From: Pseudomonadales bacterium
Lineage (GTDB): Bacteria > Pseudomonadota > Gammaproteobacteria > Pseudomonadales > Azotimanducaceae
Length of the DNA: 64,000 bases
Direction: 5' to 3'
Assembly: GCA_029251375.1 (NCBI GenBank)
Contig: JAQXDL010000032.1
Span: 80,266 to 144,265, forward strand
The notes under the pieces: model-generated
What the model saw: only the letters and a program-made list of their open reading frames with translations
What the model was told of the DNA's origin: nothing
Database searches by the model: none
Part shown: positions 42,850-52,274 of the stretch, one piece after another
How the letters are laid out: each line of letters starts with the position of its first letter
Numbering within the stretch: the stretch's first letter is position 1
Made by a program: the position numbers and the translations under genes

Positions 42850-45800
42850 CTAGCCTATATTGAGTGTCGCTTTAGCGAGCACATCGGAGCTTGTGACCCG
42901 CAATTTGCGCTCATTGATTCGTTCTGGTAAATGGTCTTTCAGATCAACTAGTTCATCTTGTCCGAGTAGGCGGGTGCCAGAAATACTCACCCAGCCATTT
43001 CTGCCACTATCCTTTGCGATATAAGCTGCCATGTCAGCGATACTGCAGACCTGCTCCCATGTGGCGAATTCCATCTTGCCTGGCACGAAGGGGATCGGGG
43101 CAATACCAATAGAGGCAGAAAGAAAGCCAATATCGCTGTTGCCAAGATCGTAGCTGGCATTGCCAACGCTCTGGCGTATTTTTTCTGTAAATTGCTCAGC
43201 GCCTTCCATCGTTCGAGCATGCCCAATAATTATGAATTCATCTCCGCCCCAGCGAATCACGACATCAGATTTGCGGCAGGCCGTTAATAGTCTGTTTTTT
43301 ACCTCAAGGAGTGCTAAGTCGCCTGCATGGTGACCAAAGCTATCGTTGATGGATTTAAAGCCGTCCAGATCTATCATCATCAAAAACAGTAATCTTGGCG
43401 ACTCCGGGTTCGGTTCTTGACCTTTTGTACTTTCCTCAAATTGAGTGCGTCTTAGCATGGAAAGCTCGGCGGCGATGTGTGCATCGACAAATCGTCTATT
43501 GCGTAGGCCTGTTAGCGCATCCGTGACACTCGCGTGTTCTAGCTGATCGTTCAAAGACATCAAATCCGTATTTCGCTCAGCCAATTCAGCGGTGCGTTCA
43601 TTGACGAGTTTTTCCAATCTGATTCTGGTCTCTGCTTCTAATCTTTGTTTGGCGCGTTGATTACGCATATAAAGCGCACCGGCAAGGGCTAAAATAGCCG
43701 CATAGACTAAATAGGCCCACCAAGTGCTCCAGGGTGGCGGTACCACATACACATCGATGGCGACGCCATCACGATTCCAGATACCATCATTATTAGATGC
43801 TTGGACTTCAAAGGTGTAGCGACCTGGTGACAAACTGGAATATATGGCACGTCGAAAATTGTTCATATTGGCCCATTCGCTATCGAGCCCAAGCAAACGG
43901 TAGCGATATTCATTTTTGTCAGGTGACATATAGTCTAGAGCGACGAAATCAAAGGCGATAAAAGCATCGAAGTAGTTCAACTGCGCTACTGGCGCCTGAC
44001 CACCTGTCCAGTTGCGTGCAATTGTTTCGGTGCGTGACTTTGCGTCAACGGATATCAGCGGCGGTCGATCATTCTTCGGCAGGTCGCCCGGAAAGAAGCC
44101 TACCAGTCCCATATTCGAGCCAAATAGGAGGCGCCCTGAGCGGCTGCGTAAGCGGGCGCCTTGGTTGAACTCATTGGTGCGCAGACCATTATTTCTGTCA
44201 AATTTCCGCACTTCTAATGAGTCTGGATTAAATTCAAACAAACCTCTATTACTGCTCAGCCACAATTCACCATTTGAGCCGCCGGTAATGCTGTAGATAG
44301 CGGATGCAAGCCCTTGGGCAGATGCATATTGTTGAAATCGATTTATCCCTGCCTGACGATCATCTGCTGACCATTTGAATAGTCCTCGTCCCATTGTACC
44401 GATCCACAGTGAATGGTCTGCTGTCTCGAAGATTTCCCAAGGCGAACCGCGAGATTTACCGCCACTGTTCGTCGCTGTTTCAAGATCGAAACGTGTGAAT
44501 TGGTGCTTGTCAGCGTCAAACCTGTTTAGCCCATCGCCTTCGGTGCCCACCCAAATTGTGCCGTTTTGTTCCTGGAAAACTCGCAGCACACGATTACCGC
44601 TGATAGAAGTATCTGTTGAGGGATCATGCATGAACCTCTCAAACGAGTTTGGGTTACCATCTTCAGAGTAGTTCAGTCCGCCCCCGTAGACGCCGATCCA
44701 TAGTGCACCGTTGGCATCTTCAAATATTGAGCTGACAGCATTGCCGCTGAGTGAATCAACTTGTGTTGGTTCATGGATAAACCGTTCAAAGGTTTTTTGT
44801 GAGGGCTTCATCATCGCTAAACCACCGGTGCGCATACCCACCCAAATCCTATCTTGCTGATCCACTAGCAACGACATCACCTGATCGTCGGGCAGACTGT
44901 CTGGTTGGTCTTTGTTGTGACGATAGTGCTGAACATCGCCACTCAACGGGTCGATACTCGAAAGGCCGCCGCCATAGGTGCCAATCCATAAGGTGCCGTT
45001 AGATGATTCTCCAACGCTTGTGACGACATCTTCCTGAAGGTCATCATTAAGTGCGCTGTAGAAATGGAATGAATCGCTGAAATAATTCCAAGTACTTAGT
45101 CCGCCATGAGTTGCGACCCACAACACACCAGAAGCGTCCTGAGCAATTGCGTTCACTCTATTGTTGATCAGGCTGCTACGGTTGGCGTCTTCGGAATGGT
45201 ACCTAACGAAGGCGTTTTCATTAGGTCGCCACTCAGCTAGGCCAGCCTCTGTGCCGATCCAAAGAGTTCCATACGAGTCTTCGAAGATTGCCAGAACTTG
45301 ACCGCCAGGTAGGCTATTGGGTTCGCTTGGGTCGGAAATGAAGCGTGTAAATCGGCCAGTGGCGGAGTCAAACAAGTTAAGACCGGCCGAGTTGGTGCCT
45401 ATCCATAAATTACCATCTCGATCTTCATAGACACTGCGCACACGATCATCTGAAAGGGTCAAAGGGTTGTTAGTCTGGGAGCGGTAAACGACGAACTTGT
45501 TGCTGGCTGCGTCAAAGCGTGCAATACCGCCTCCGTCCGTACCGACCCAAAGTTCACCATGTCGATCGTGTACAAGCCCCATGACATGATTGTTGGGTAG
45601 AGAGTCTGAATCTGTCGGATCATGACTAAAACTCGTCATGTCGCCGGATTGCGGGTCTATACGTAACAAACCATTATCAAGCGTGCCGATCCAGAAGATT
45701 CCCTGTTTATCTTGAATAATCTTTCTGATCCGATAATTTGATAATGACAAGTTGGCCCAGGGTTGCCGAGCGAAGGCATCATTTTGCTGGTCATAGCGGT

Positions 45801-46209
45801 TTAAGCCTCTCTCTGTGCCGACCCACAATGTGCCCTGCGGATCAACGTGTAAGGTCCAAACAAAGTTATGCGATATCGAAGTCGGGTCGTTCGCGGTGTT
45901 TTCATATACGCGAACTTCATGGCCATCGTAACGATTGAGTCCGGATTGGGTTGCGACCCATATGAAGCCGCGGCCGTCCTGAACGACGTCGTGGACGAAT
46001 TCGCTGGAAAAGCCGACGTCAGTGCTAAAGCTTGAAAACTGAACATTGCGAGACAAAAGGCCGCTGCTTTCCGCGCTAACTTCGAAATTGACCAGTAACA
46101 GGAGGAGAAATAACGGGTACGTAAGAGTCATAGAGCGATGCCGAATTGTCTTACGAAAGCGTCCAAATACACTAATTAGGCTGTTCATTGAGATGGCGTC
46201 ACTGACCAT
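42850..46209 (-). CDS. Reg_prop beta-propeller diguanylate cyclase
   Basis: A 1119-residue inner-membrane sensor. An N-terminal signal/anchor is followed by some fourteen periplasmic Reg_prop repeats of the form GTLWVGTERGLNRYD, a Y_Y_Y domain (about 700-800, ending RYTFEVQASNNDGIWN), one membrane helix (WAYLVYAAILALAGALY), a coiled coil, and a GGDEF domain with active GGDEF (988-992) and inhibitory RKSD. The layout equals hybrid two-component propeller sensors but outputs c-di-GMP. ATGs at codons 8 and 27 are alternative starts. The ligand, perhaps a glycan as in polysaccharide-sensing relatives, is unknown. Confidence 0.9.
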   Translation of the reverse strand: MVSDAISMNSLISVFGRFRKTIRHRSMTLTYPLFLLLLLVNFEVSAESSGLLSRNVQFSSFSTDVGFSSEFVHDVVQDGRGFIWVATQSGLNRYDGHEVRVYENTANDPTSISHNFVWTLHVDPQGTLWVGTERGLNRYDQQNDAFARQPWANLSLSNYRIRKIIQDKQGIFWIGTLDNGLLRIDPQSGDMTSFSHDPTDSDSLPNNHVMGLVHDRHGELWVGTDGGGIARFDAASNKFVVYRSQTNNPLTLSDDRVRSVYEDRDGNLWIGTNSAGLNLFDSATGRFTRFISDPSEPNSLPGGQVLAIFEDSYGTLWIGTEAGLAEWRPNENAFVRYHSEDANRSSLINNRVNAIAQDASGVLWVATHGGLSTWNYFSDSFHFYSALNDDLQEDVVTSVGESSNGTLWIGTYGGGLSSIDPLSGDVQHYRHNKDQPDSLPDDQVMSLLVDQQDRIWVGMRTGGLAMMKPSQKTFERFIHEPTQVDSLSGNAVSSIFEDANGALWIGVYGGGLNYSEDGNPNSFERFMHDPSTDTSISGNRVLRVFQEQNGTIWVGTEGDGLNRFDADKHQFTRFDLETATNSGGKSRGSPWEIFETADHSLWIGTMGRGLFKWSADDRQAGINRFQQYASAQGLASAIYSITGGSNGELWLSSNRGLFEFNPDSLEVRKFDRNNGLRTNEFNQGARLRSRSGRLLFGSNMGLVGFFPGDLPKNDRPPLISVDAKSRTETIARNWTGGQAPVAQLNYFDAFIAFDFVALDYMSPDKNEYRYRLLGLDSEWANMNNFRRAIYSSLSPGRYTFEVQASNNDGIWNRDGVAIDVYVVPPPWSTWWAYLVYAAILALAGALYMRNQRAKQRLEAETRIRLEKLVNERTAELAERNTDLMSLNDQLEHASVTDALTGLRNRRFVDAHIAAELSMLRRTQFEESTKGQEPNPESPRLLFLMMIDLDGFKSINDSFGHHAGDLALLEVKNRLLTACRKSDVVIRWGGDEFIIIGHARTMEGAEQFTEKIRQSVGNASYDLGNSDIGFLSASIGIAPIPFVPGKMEFATWEQVCSIADMAAYIAKDSGRNGWVSISGTRLLGQDELVDLKDHLPERINERKLRVTSSDVLAKATLNIG

Positions 46210-46425
46210 AAATCATGTTGATTAGGGCTAGTTAAACAGGTTAACCATCTGACATAGGTGCGGTCAACATCGACAATTTAAATAGTAGCCTATATTTCGT
46301 CAAACTAGAGGGGTTGAAATAAATTGAATCGGTTTGTTTACCGATGTGGGAGATCGTTTAATCATTATCCTAATGACACGTATCTAAGGAGGGTTAACAA
46401 GATCGACAGTGAGCAATAACGAAAC

Positions 46426-46461
46426 ACAAGAGCTGTGGCAATAAACCACCACAGCCCTTGT
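46426..46461 (-). terminator. Terminator hairpin of katG
   Basis: On the minus strand a 13-bp stem with one mismatch (arms ACAAGAGCTGTGG and CCACAGCCCTTGT in plus notation) and a 10-base loop begins 8 bp after the katG stop and is followed by a T-rich GTTTCGTT. This is a convincing rho-independent terminator. Confidence 0.7.
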
Positions 46462-46468
46462 TGCCTAG

Positions 46469-48772
46469 CTAGAGATCGTGTTTTAGATCAAAGCGGTCTA
46501 GCTGCATCACTTTGGTCCAGGCGTTGACGAAGTCATTCACGAATAGCTCCTGAGCGCCATCGTAAGCATATGCTTCAGCAACCGCGCGTAGCTCTGAGTT
46601 AGAGCCGAAAATCAAATCCACAGAGGTTGCGGTGAATTTCACCTCGCCACTATTGTGGTCCGCGCCCTCGTAGATACCAGCAGTTTGCGATTTCTGCCAC
46701 CGTAAGGACATATCGAGCAAGTTGACGAAGAAAGCGTTATTTAGCGTGCCTGGCTTATCGGTGAAAACACCGTGTGAGGAGGAACCGGCGTTCGCACCCA
46801 ACACTCGCATACCGCCCAGCAAGACGGTCATCTCCGGCACGCTCAAGTTGAGTTGATCTGCCTGATCAACCAGCATATCCGTGGGTGAGCGATAGCTCTG
46901 CGCTGCGTTGAAATAATTGCGAAAGGCATCAGCCTTTGGTTCCAGCATCGCAAAGGATCGGACGTCTGTCTGGTCCTGTCTCGAATCACCGCGGCCTGCG
47001 ATGAAGGGGACGCTTACTTCGATGCCGGCGTCCTTCGCTGCCTTTTCAACCGCGGCGGCGCCGCCAAGCACGATCATGTCAGCCAGTGATACTTGGACAT
47101 TTCTGCGAGCTTTGGCATTGAACTGAGACCGAATCTGTTCCAATTTAGCGAGCGTGTTTGAAAGCTCGGCGGGATCGTTTACCGCCCAGCTATTTTGGGG
47201 CGCAAGCGCTATACGGGCACCATTAGCACCTCCGCGCATGTCGCTGGATCGAAAGCTTGCCGCCGAGGCCCAAGCAGTACTAATAAGTTCAGACACGGTA
47301 AGACCCGAACCAAGTATTGCTTTCTTGAGCTGCTTTTCATGCCTTGCGCTAATCATTTTGTAATCCGGCGTTGTTACCGGGTCCTGCCAAATTAGCTCTT
47401 CGTCAGGGACATCGTTACCCAGGTATCGGCTGCGTGGCCCCATATCGCGATGAGTCAACTTGTACCAAGCCTTAGCATAGGCTCGCTGGAATTCAGCTGG
47501 GTCAGCAAGGAATCGTTCAGCAATTTGTTTGTAGGCTGGGTCGTACTTCAACGCGAGGTCGGCGGTTGTCATAACAGGTGCATGAAATTTGCCTTGAACA
47601 TGTGCGTCAGGCACAGACTTCTGGACAGACTCATTAGTTGGTGTCCACTGGATGGCGCCAGCTGGGCTTTGACTCTGCTGCCAATCTAGGTTGAGTAGGT
47701 TTTGCAAATACAATGTCGTCCAGACTGTTGGCGCCTGTGTCCATGCGCCCTCAAGACCACTAGTCGACGTGTCTTCAGAATGGCCCTTACCACAGCTATT
47801 TTTCCAACCAAGGCCCTGCTGCTCAATGACAGCAGCAGCGGGTTCGGCGCCGACACATTTCTTACCATCTTTGCTGCCGTGGGCTCCGTGCATTTTACCG
47901 AAGGTATGTCCGCCAGCTACCAACGCGACAGTTTCTTCATCATTCATTGCCATGCGGCCAAATGCGACCCGAATGTTGTGTGCTGACGCGAGTGCGTCTG
48001 GTTTTCCCATCGGACCTTCAGGGTTAACATAAATCAGCCCCATGTGTGTGGCACCCAGAGGGCGTTGTAGTTTTCCATCTTTGGTCTGTCGATCACTGGC
48101 GAGCATCTCGACTTCTGGGCCCCAGTAAACAAGATCGGGTTCCCAATCATCCGTTCGGCCGCCCGCGAAGCCATAGATTTCAAAGCCCATGTTTTCCATA
48201 GCCGCTGTGCCAGCGAGTATCATTAGATCGCCCCAGGAGAGACTTTGCCCATATTTTTGTTTTACTGGCCAAAGTAGTCTGCGTGCTTTGTCTAAGTTGC
48301 CATTGTCTGGCCAGCTGTTCAGTGGATCGAAACGTTGTTGGCCACCATCACCGCCACCACGTCCGTCAAGTGTTCGATAAGTGCCTGCACTATGCCAAGC
48401 CATGCGAATAAAAAACGGCCCGTAATTGCCGTAATCTGCAGGCCACCAGTCCTGTGATGTAGTGAGAAGAATGTTGATGTCCGCCTTGACCGCTTCCATA
48501 TCAAGCTCTGCGAACGCTGCGGCATAGTCAAAATCGGCGCCAAGTGGGTTTGAGCGTGCATCATGGTTGCGTAGAGGGCTGAGTTCTAATTGGTCAGGCC
48601 ACCAGAATTGGTTCGATAGCGGTTGGTATCTAGTCGCATGATCGATTGACATCGACATTTGCAAGTCGACAGTCGTTTCGGCATCGCTCAATGCGACCAA
48701 CGGGTTGAGTGCTGCAGCGAGGATGCCCGCTGCGAAAAAAAATCGTGACGTTGAGAGCGCTATTATTTTCAT
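46469..48772 (-). CDS. katG: Catalase-peroxidase KatG with signal peptide
   Basis: About 767 residues. The distal Arg-Trp-His is in [12 protein letters not shown], the Tyr of the Met-Tyr-Trp adduct in [10 protein letters not shown], its Met in [10 protein letters not shown], and the proximal His in [18 protein letters not shown]; a second, inactive-type half follows as is normal. The ATG at 48772 is preferred over one at 48799, because GAGGA precedes it at ideal spacing. The resulting N-terminus ([30 protein letters not shown]) is a signal peptide, so this KatG is probably periplasmic, unlike the usual cytoplasmic enzyme. It destroys hydrogen peroxide. Confidence 0.92.
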   Translation of the reverse strand: MKIIALSTSRFFFAAGILAAALNPLVALSDAETTVDLQMSMSIDHATRYQPLSNQFWWPDQLELSPLRNHDARSNPLGADFDYAAAFAELDMEAVKADINILLTTSQDWWPADYGNYGPFFIRMAWHSAGTYRTLDGRGGGDGGQQRFDPLNSWPDNGNLDKARRLLWPVKQKYGQSLSWGDLMILAGTAAMENMGFEIYGFAGGRTDDWEPDLVYWGPEVEMLASDRQTKDGKLQRPLGATHMGLIYVNPEGPMGKPDALASAHNIRVAFGRMAMNDEETVALVAGGHTFGKMHGAHGSKDGKKCVGAEPAAAVIEQQGLGWKNSCGKGHSEDTSTSGLEGAWTQAPTVWTTLYLQNLLNLDWQQSQSPAGAIQWTPTNESVQKSVPDAHVQGKFHAPVMTTADLALKYDPAYKQIAERFLADPAEFQRAYAKAWYKLTHRDMGPRSRYLGNDVPDEELIWQDPVTTPDYKMISARHEKQLKKAILGSGLTVSELISTAWASAASFRSSDMRGGANGARIALAPQNSWAVNDPAELSNTLAKLEQIRSQFNAKARRNVQVSLADMIVLGGAAAVEKAAKDAGIEVSVPFIAGRGDSRQDQTDVRSFAMLEPKADAFRNYFNAAQSYRSPTDMLVDQADQLNLSVPEMTVLLGGMRVLGANAGSSSHGVFTDKPGTLNNAFFVNLLDMSLRWQKSQTAGIYEGADHNSGEVKFTATSVDLIFGSNSELRAVAEAYAYDGAQELFVNDFVNAWTKVMQLDRFDLKHDL

Positions 48773-48866
48773 ATTTATTTCCTCGGTTTTTGGGCTCATA
48801 GGAAAGTTAAGCGGAGTATGAGTATTTGTACAATTGATAGTTTATGTCGTTAACATAGGAATTTTT

Positions 48867-48885
48867 GATAACTATTCATAGTATC
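48867..48885. promoter_or_regulatory. Imperfect dyad upstream of katG
   Basis: GATAACTAT, TC, ATAGTATC form an imperfect inverted repeat with one extra base, about 95 bp upstream of the katG start. It resembles a regulator half-site pair but does not have the ATAG-7-CTAT spacing of OxyR sites. Candidate operator only. Confidence 0.3.
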
Positions 48886-48949
48886 GCTATCAGAGTGCCT
48901 TTATTGTTATCTTCGTTCATTTTATCCGCGGAATAGAATTCAAGCGTGG

Positions 48950-48979
48950 CTGACAACTCAGTTGGCTTTCGGCTACTAT
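48950..48979 (+). promoter_or_regulatory. Candidate sigma-70 promoter of the aldo/keto reductase gene
   Basis: CTGACA (-35-like, 48950-48955), an 18-bp spacer and TACTAT (-10-like, 48974-48979), 37 bp upstream of the ATG at 49017. AAGAGGA precedes the ATG at good distance. Confidence 0.4.
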
Positions 48980-49016
48980 ATGGATCAAATAACGCCTAGA
49001 TATTAAGAGGAATCAA

Positions 49017-50024
49017 ATGACGGTTGCCAAAAGAAACATAGGATCTTTGCATGTCCACCCTGTTGGGCTCGGGTGTATGAATTTGAGTCACGCTTATGGA
49101 CCAGCGCAGGAGCAGAAGGATGCCATAAAATTTCTGCGCCGAGCGATCGATATTGGCTATGACTTTCTCGATACAGCAACAATTTACGGCATGGGCAACA
49201 ACGAAAAACTCATCGGAGAAGCACTCAAAGATCGCCGTGATGAATTTGTGTTGGCCAGTAAATGCGTCATGGGTTTCAAAGACGGTAAGCGGTTGCTAGA
49301 TGCCAGACCAGAGACGATTAAGAGCGCTTGCGAAGCTAGCTTAAAAAGGCTGCAAACCGATGTGATAGACCTTTATTACATGCATCGTCCAGATCCAAAT
49401 GTACCCATAGAGGATTCGGTTGGTGCACTTGCTGATTTGGTTAGCGAAGGTAAGATTCGGATGATTGGTTTGTCGGAAATGTCGGCAGACACGCTTCGAA
49501 AGGCGCATGCCGTGCACCCTATATCAGCGATGCAGTCTGAGTACTCGCTGATGACGAGAAATCCGGAAATCGCAGTGCTTGAAGCATGCCGGCAACTGGG
49601 TGTTACTTTTGTGCCTTTTTCACCCGTCGGACGAGGCTATCTTGCTGACGAACCGCTTGACCCAAATGGATATCATAAAACGGATTTGCGGCGCACTTTT
49701 CCGCGTTTCACAGACCCGCACTTCTCGGCTAATCTAGGGTTGTTAGACAAGGCGCGGCAATATGCGAGGGACCTAAATTGCACAATCGCGCAGCTTGCCC
49801 TTGCTTGGACCTTAGCGCAGGACAAAGGATCTGTGCCGATTCCTGGCACGACTAACCTTCAGCATCTGCAAGATAACTTTGATTCAGCGGCCATAGCTTT
49901 GCCTGCGGATATGCTAACTCGCATGAATAGTGATTTTGCACCTGATCTAGTAGCAGGGCCTCGCTATTCAAAGCCAGCCCAGGCGTCGGTAACGACAGAA
50001 AAGTTTGATTTCGAAGAGGCTTAG
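49017..50024 (+). CDS. Aldo/keto reductase
   Basis: A 335-residue NADPH-dependent reductase of the AKR superfamily. The tetrad is Asp and Tyr in FLDTATIYGMGNNE, Lys in VLASKC and His in YYMHRPD; the cofactor site shows VPIPGTTNLQHL near the C-terminus. The IRMIGLSEMSADTLRKAH segment is typical of AKR11-13-type enzymes. It reduces aldehydes or ketones in the cytoplasm. It is divergent from katG, so it may belong to a detoxification response (inference). Confidence 0.92.
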   Translation: MTVAKRNIGSLHVHPVGLGCMNLSHAYGPAQEQKDAIKFLRRAIDIGYDFLDTATIYGMGNNEKLIGEALKDRRDEFVLASKCVMGFKDGKRLLDARPETIKSACEASLKRLQTDVIDLYYMHRPDPNVPIEDSVGALADLVSEGKIRMIGLSEMSADTLRKAHAVHPISAMQSEYSLMTRNPEIAVLEACRQLGVTFVPFSPVGRGYLADEPLDPNGYHKTDLRRTFPRFTDPHFSANLGLLDKARQYARDLNCTIAQLALAWTLAQDKGSVPIPGTTNLQHLQDNFDSAAIALPADMLTRMNSDFAPDLVAGPRYSKPAQASVTTEKFDFEEA

Positions 50025-50146
50025 TTTTGAATCAATGAGGTCGTCATAAAGTGGTGGCAAAAAACATTCCGGCGGCTTATTAATCGCTTATGAACGGATT
50101 GTGTCGTTATCTTTAATTTTTTGTTGTGAGGTTAAAGTGGATCGTT

Positions 50147-50371
50147 TTACGGTTCTTCAAAAGTAGAAATATATAATGCTTCTACTTTGTCTCTAGCCCA
50201 TTGGGTTTTGCGAAGGAATTTTAGACTCGATTTGATCGAGGGATCATTTTCGAAGCATTTGATATTGATTCTCTCTGCTAATCCTTCCCAGCCATAGTGC
50301 CCAAGCAGGGTCGTTAGCGCTTTCTCCAACGTAATACCGTGCAGTGGATTGCTAGGTTGCTTGTTACTCAT
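50147..50371 (-). CDS. VF530 family protein
   Basis: A 74-residue protein, normal VF530 length: [21 protein letters not shown], then [20 protein letters not shown] and [13 protein letters not shown]530 proteins are small helical, putatively DNA-binding and of unknown role. It is closely related to the N-terminal domain of the protein at 1235-1816, so the window holds two members of the family, one with an added tail. Confidence 0.85.
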   Translation of the reverse strand: MSNKQPSNPLHGITLEKALTTLLGHYGWEGLAERINIKCFENDPSIKSSLKFLRKTQWARDKVEALYISTFEEP

Positions 50372-50672
50372 TTGAGATTTCTCATTACTCGCTGTTCTCG
50401 TTGCCTGTTCTCGTTGCCAGTTGTTGTGCTTAGCGACAAGACTGATAATGTAAAACTCATTGCTATCAAAAATTTTTAGGCTAGTTTCGCAGAAGCGGTA
50501 TAGCTCTTATGACAAAGGTTAGTAGTCCTTGAATGTAAAAAAAAGCAGTATCTGTTATCGATTCCGGCGGTAAAACCTAACCAAGAATACAATTTGGCAG
50601 AGGCTGAGTTTTACGTTTTTGTAGAAAGCGTCCCCATCATATATGAACGATTTCTATCGGCCTGGATCCAAA
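50372..50672. other. Intergenic region with a 13-bp tandem duplication
   Basis: A 301-bp spacer. TGTTCTCGTTGCC is present twice back to back at 50393-50418, just upstream of the VF530 gene start. No gene is seen. Confidence 0.5.
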
Positions 50673-51236
50673 CTATTGCGCTTTCTCAAGTGATAGCGCC
50701 AAAGCTTCGGTGTAAGTGATTATCACAGAGTCGCCAAGTCGCAATGCACGTAGGTTGTCCAAATTTTGCACGACGATACTGCCCGTATTACCATTCGGTC
50801 CCATCAAACTCACTGATTGTGTCGGCAGATCTAGTCCAATAATCGTCGCTACAATCTGAAACGCTCTGAGTATACCGCCGGCTGGCGTCGCACCATCCGG
50901 TGTGATTCCGCCACCGACAATCTCTACAAAGGGGTTCTGTTTTTCTAATTCGGTTGGTGCTCGAAGTTCGGCAGCGATAGAAACGTAATAGTCAGCAATA
51001 ACTTCGTCACCAACCTGAAATTCATTAAGGCGTCCTATGCGCTCATCGGCGACGAAGCTAACGACGTTGCCAAGGTCGCCAACAAGAGTTACTTCACGCG
51101 TTTCATAATCGATCGCTTGCACGTTTGCACTAACGGTCACCAAGGTAGCCTGCTCGCCTTTCATTGTTTCAGCAATAGCCATGAGAGAACATGTAGCGCA
51201 GACAACTGCGATAATGCTTAAGCATACTTTTTTCAT
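50673..51236 (-). CDS. Exported protein of unknown function
   Basis: A 187-residue protein with a clear signal peptide (MKKVCLSIIAVVCATCSLMAIAE). The mature part has two similar halves built of short beta strands: VSANVQAIDYETREVTLVG then VSFVADERIGRLNEFQVGDEV, and VATIIGLDLPTQSVSLMGP then VQNLDNLRALRLGDSVIITY. This internal duplication suggests a small beta-barrel/OB-like repeat; the pattern is reminiscent of DUF5666-like proteins. It is periplasmic, and no function is known. Confidence 0.7.
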   Translation of the reverse strand: MKKVCLSIIAVVCATCSLMAIAETMKGEQATLVTVSANVQAIDYETREVTLVGDLGNVVSFVADERIGRLNEFQVGDEVIADYYVSIAAELRAPTELEKQNPFVEIVGGGITPDGATPAGGILRAFQIVATIIGLDLPTQSVSLMGPNGNTGSIVVQNLDNLRALRLGDSVIITYTEALALSLEKAQ

Positions 51237-51638
51237 GAAGTTACAATCTTAGTTCGATTTATGATTAATGAGATGCTCGTAATTGTAAACTGTTGTTTCT
51301 CCTTATGGCAAAGAGCACTCCTTGTGAATAATGGGGTTGGTGCTTGCTTCTTACTGGCGAACCAACCTTTCGGTTAATCGATTGTTAGTGAGTCATAGAG
51401 GTTTCCATGTGCTGTCGAATGGCAAAAAGCGAACTTGCTCATATTAATTTGCGGCCATGTATACTTGCGCAATCGCTCGGTCATGCTTCTTTCTTATTGT
51501 TGGGTAAATGCAAACGTTGCTTAGCTCAACGTCGTGGCTTTGAGTTACGATCCGCGAGTTCGTGAACTTCGAGCTAGAACATACACGGTGTAAAAATTCA
51601 CACTTAACTGGCGCAACGCGTTTAGGCTTGCGAGGCAG
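51237..51638. other. Intergenic region, no gene seen
   Basis: A 402-bp divergent spacer between the exported protein gene and the membrane protein gene at 51639. The one open frame of about 70 codons has no ribosome site or resemblance. Confidence 0.5.
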
Positions 51639-52244
51639 GTGCAGATGACACAATTCGAGTTTCTCATGATGATTGCGTCCGTGGTTGTGGCTGTAGGTAT
51701 GACTGAAATCGTTGGCGGCTGGGGACGATTGGCGCGGGCTGAAGGTGAGATTAGGTTCGATTGGCTACACTTAGGCTGGACGATTTATATATTGTTACTG
51801 TCGGTACAGTATTGGATTGGTATGTGGTCATACCGGGAGCTGCCGATCGAATATGTCGGTCAAATCTATTTCCTGGTGGTGCCCACTTTATTTCTGGTGC
51901 TCGCGGCATTTGCGATGTCACCTGATGTTGTTAATCGATCTCAAATCGATATGCGCACTTACTACTTTGAAAAACGGCGAGTCGTGTTTCTGTCCTTAGC
52001 AGTGTTTTCGCTCGCCGCGTGGTTAGCCGATATCGTGATCGTAGGCTATGACAAGTTAGAGATTTCATTTATGCTTTTTTCTATTGTCAGTGGTCTCGTT
52101 CTTTGCTTGCTCGCTTATAGTCAGCGCGTCTGGCTGCATGGTGCCGTGATAGCGATTTTAATTCTGTCTGTCATTGGTTATTTTTTTACAGAAGTCGCCG
52201 CGCAAGATCTGCGCTGGAAAGGGTTCGTTGGCAGCGCACTTTGA
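51639..52244 (+). CDS. Uncharacterised membrane protein upstream of the acyltransferase
   Basis: A 201-residue protein with five to six hydrophobic helices (FLMMIASVVVAVGMTEIVGG, LGWTIYILLLSVQYWIGMW, IYFLVVPTLFLVLAAFAM, VVFLSLAVFSLAAWLADIVIV and two more). The pattern is shared with small integral membrane proteins of unknown function. It lies 30 bp before the OafA-type acyltransferase on the same strand and may be co-transcribed. Confidence 0.7.
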   Translation: MQMTQFEFLMMIASVVVAVGMTEIVGGWGRLARAEGEIRFDWLHLGWTIYILLLSVQYWIGMWSYRELPIEYVGQIYFLVVPTLFLVLAAFAMSPDVVNRSQIDMRTYYFEKRRVVFLSLAVFSLAAWLADIVIVGYDKLEISFMLFSIVSGLVLCLLAYSQRVWLHGAVIAILILSVIGYFFTEVAAQDLRWKGFVGSAL

Positions 52245-52274
52245 TTCAAGTATCGGCTTATAAAATAGGTAAAC

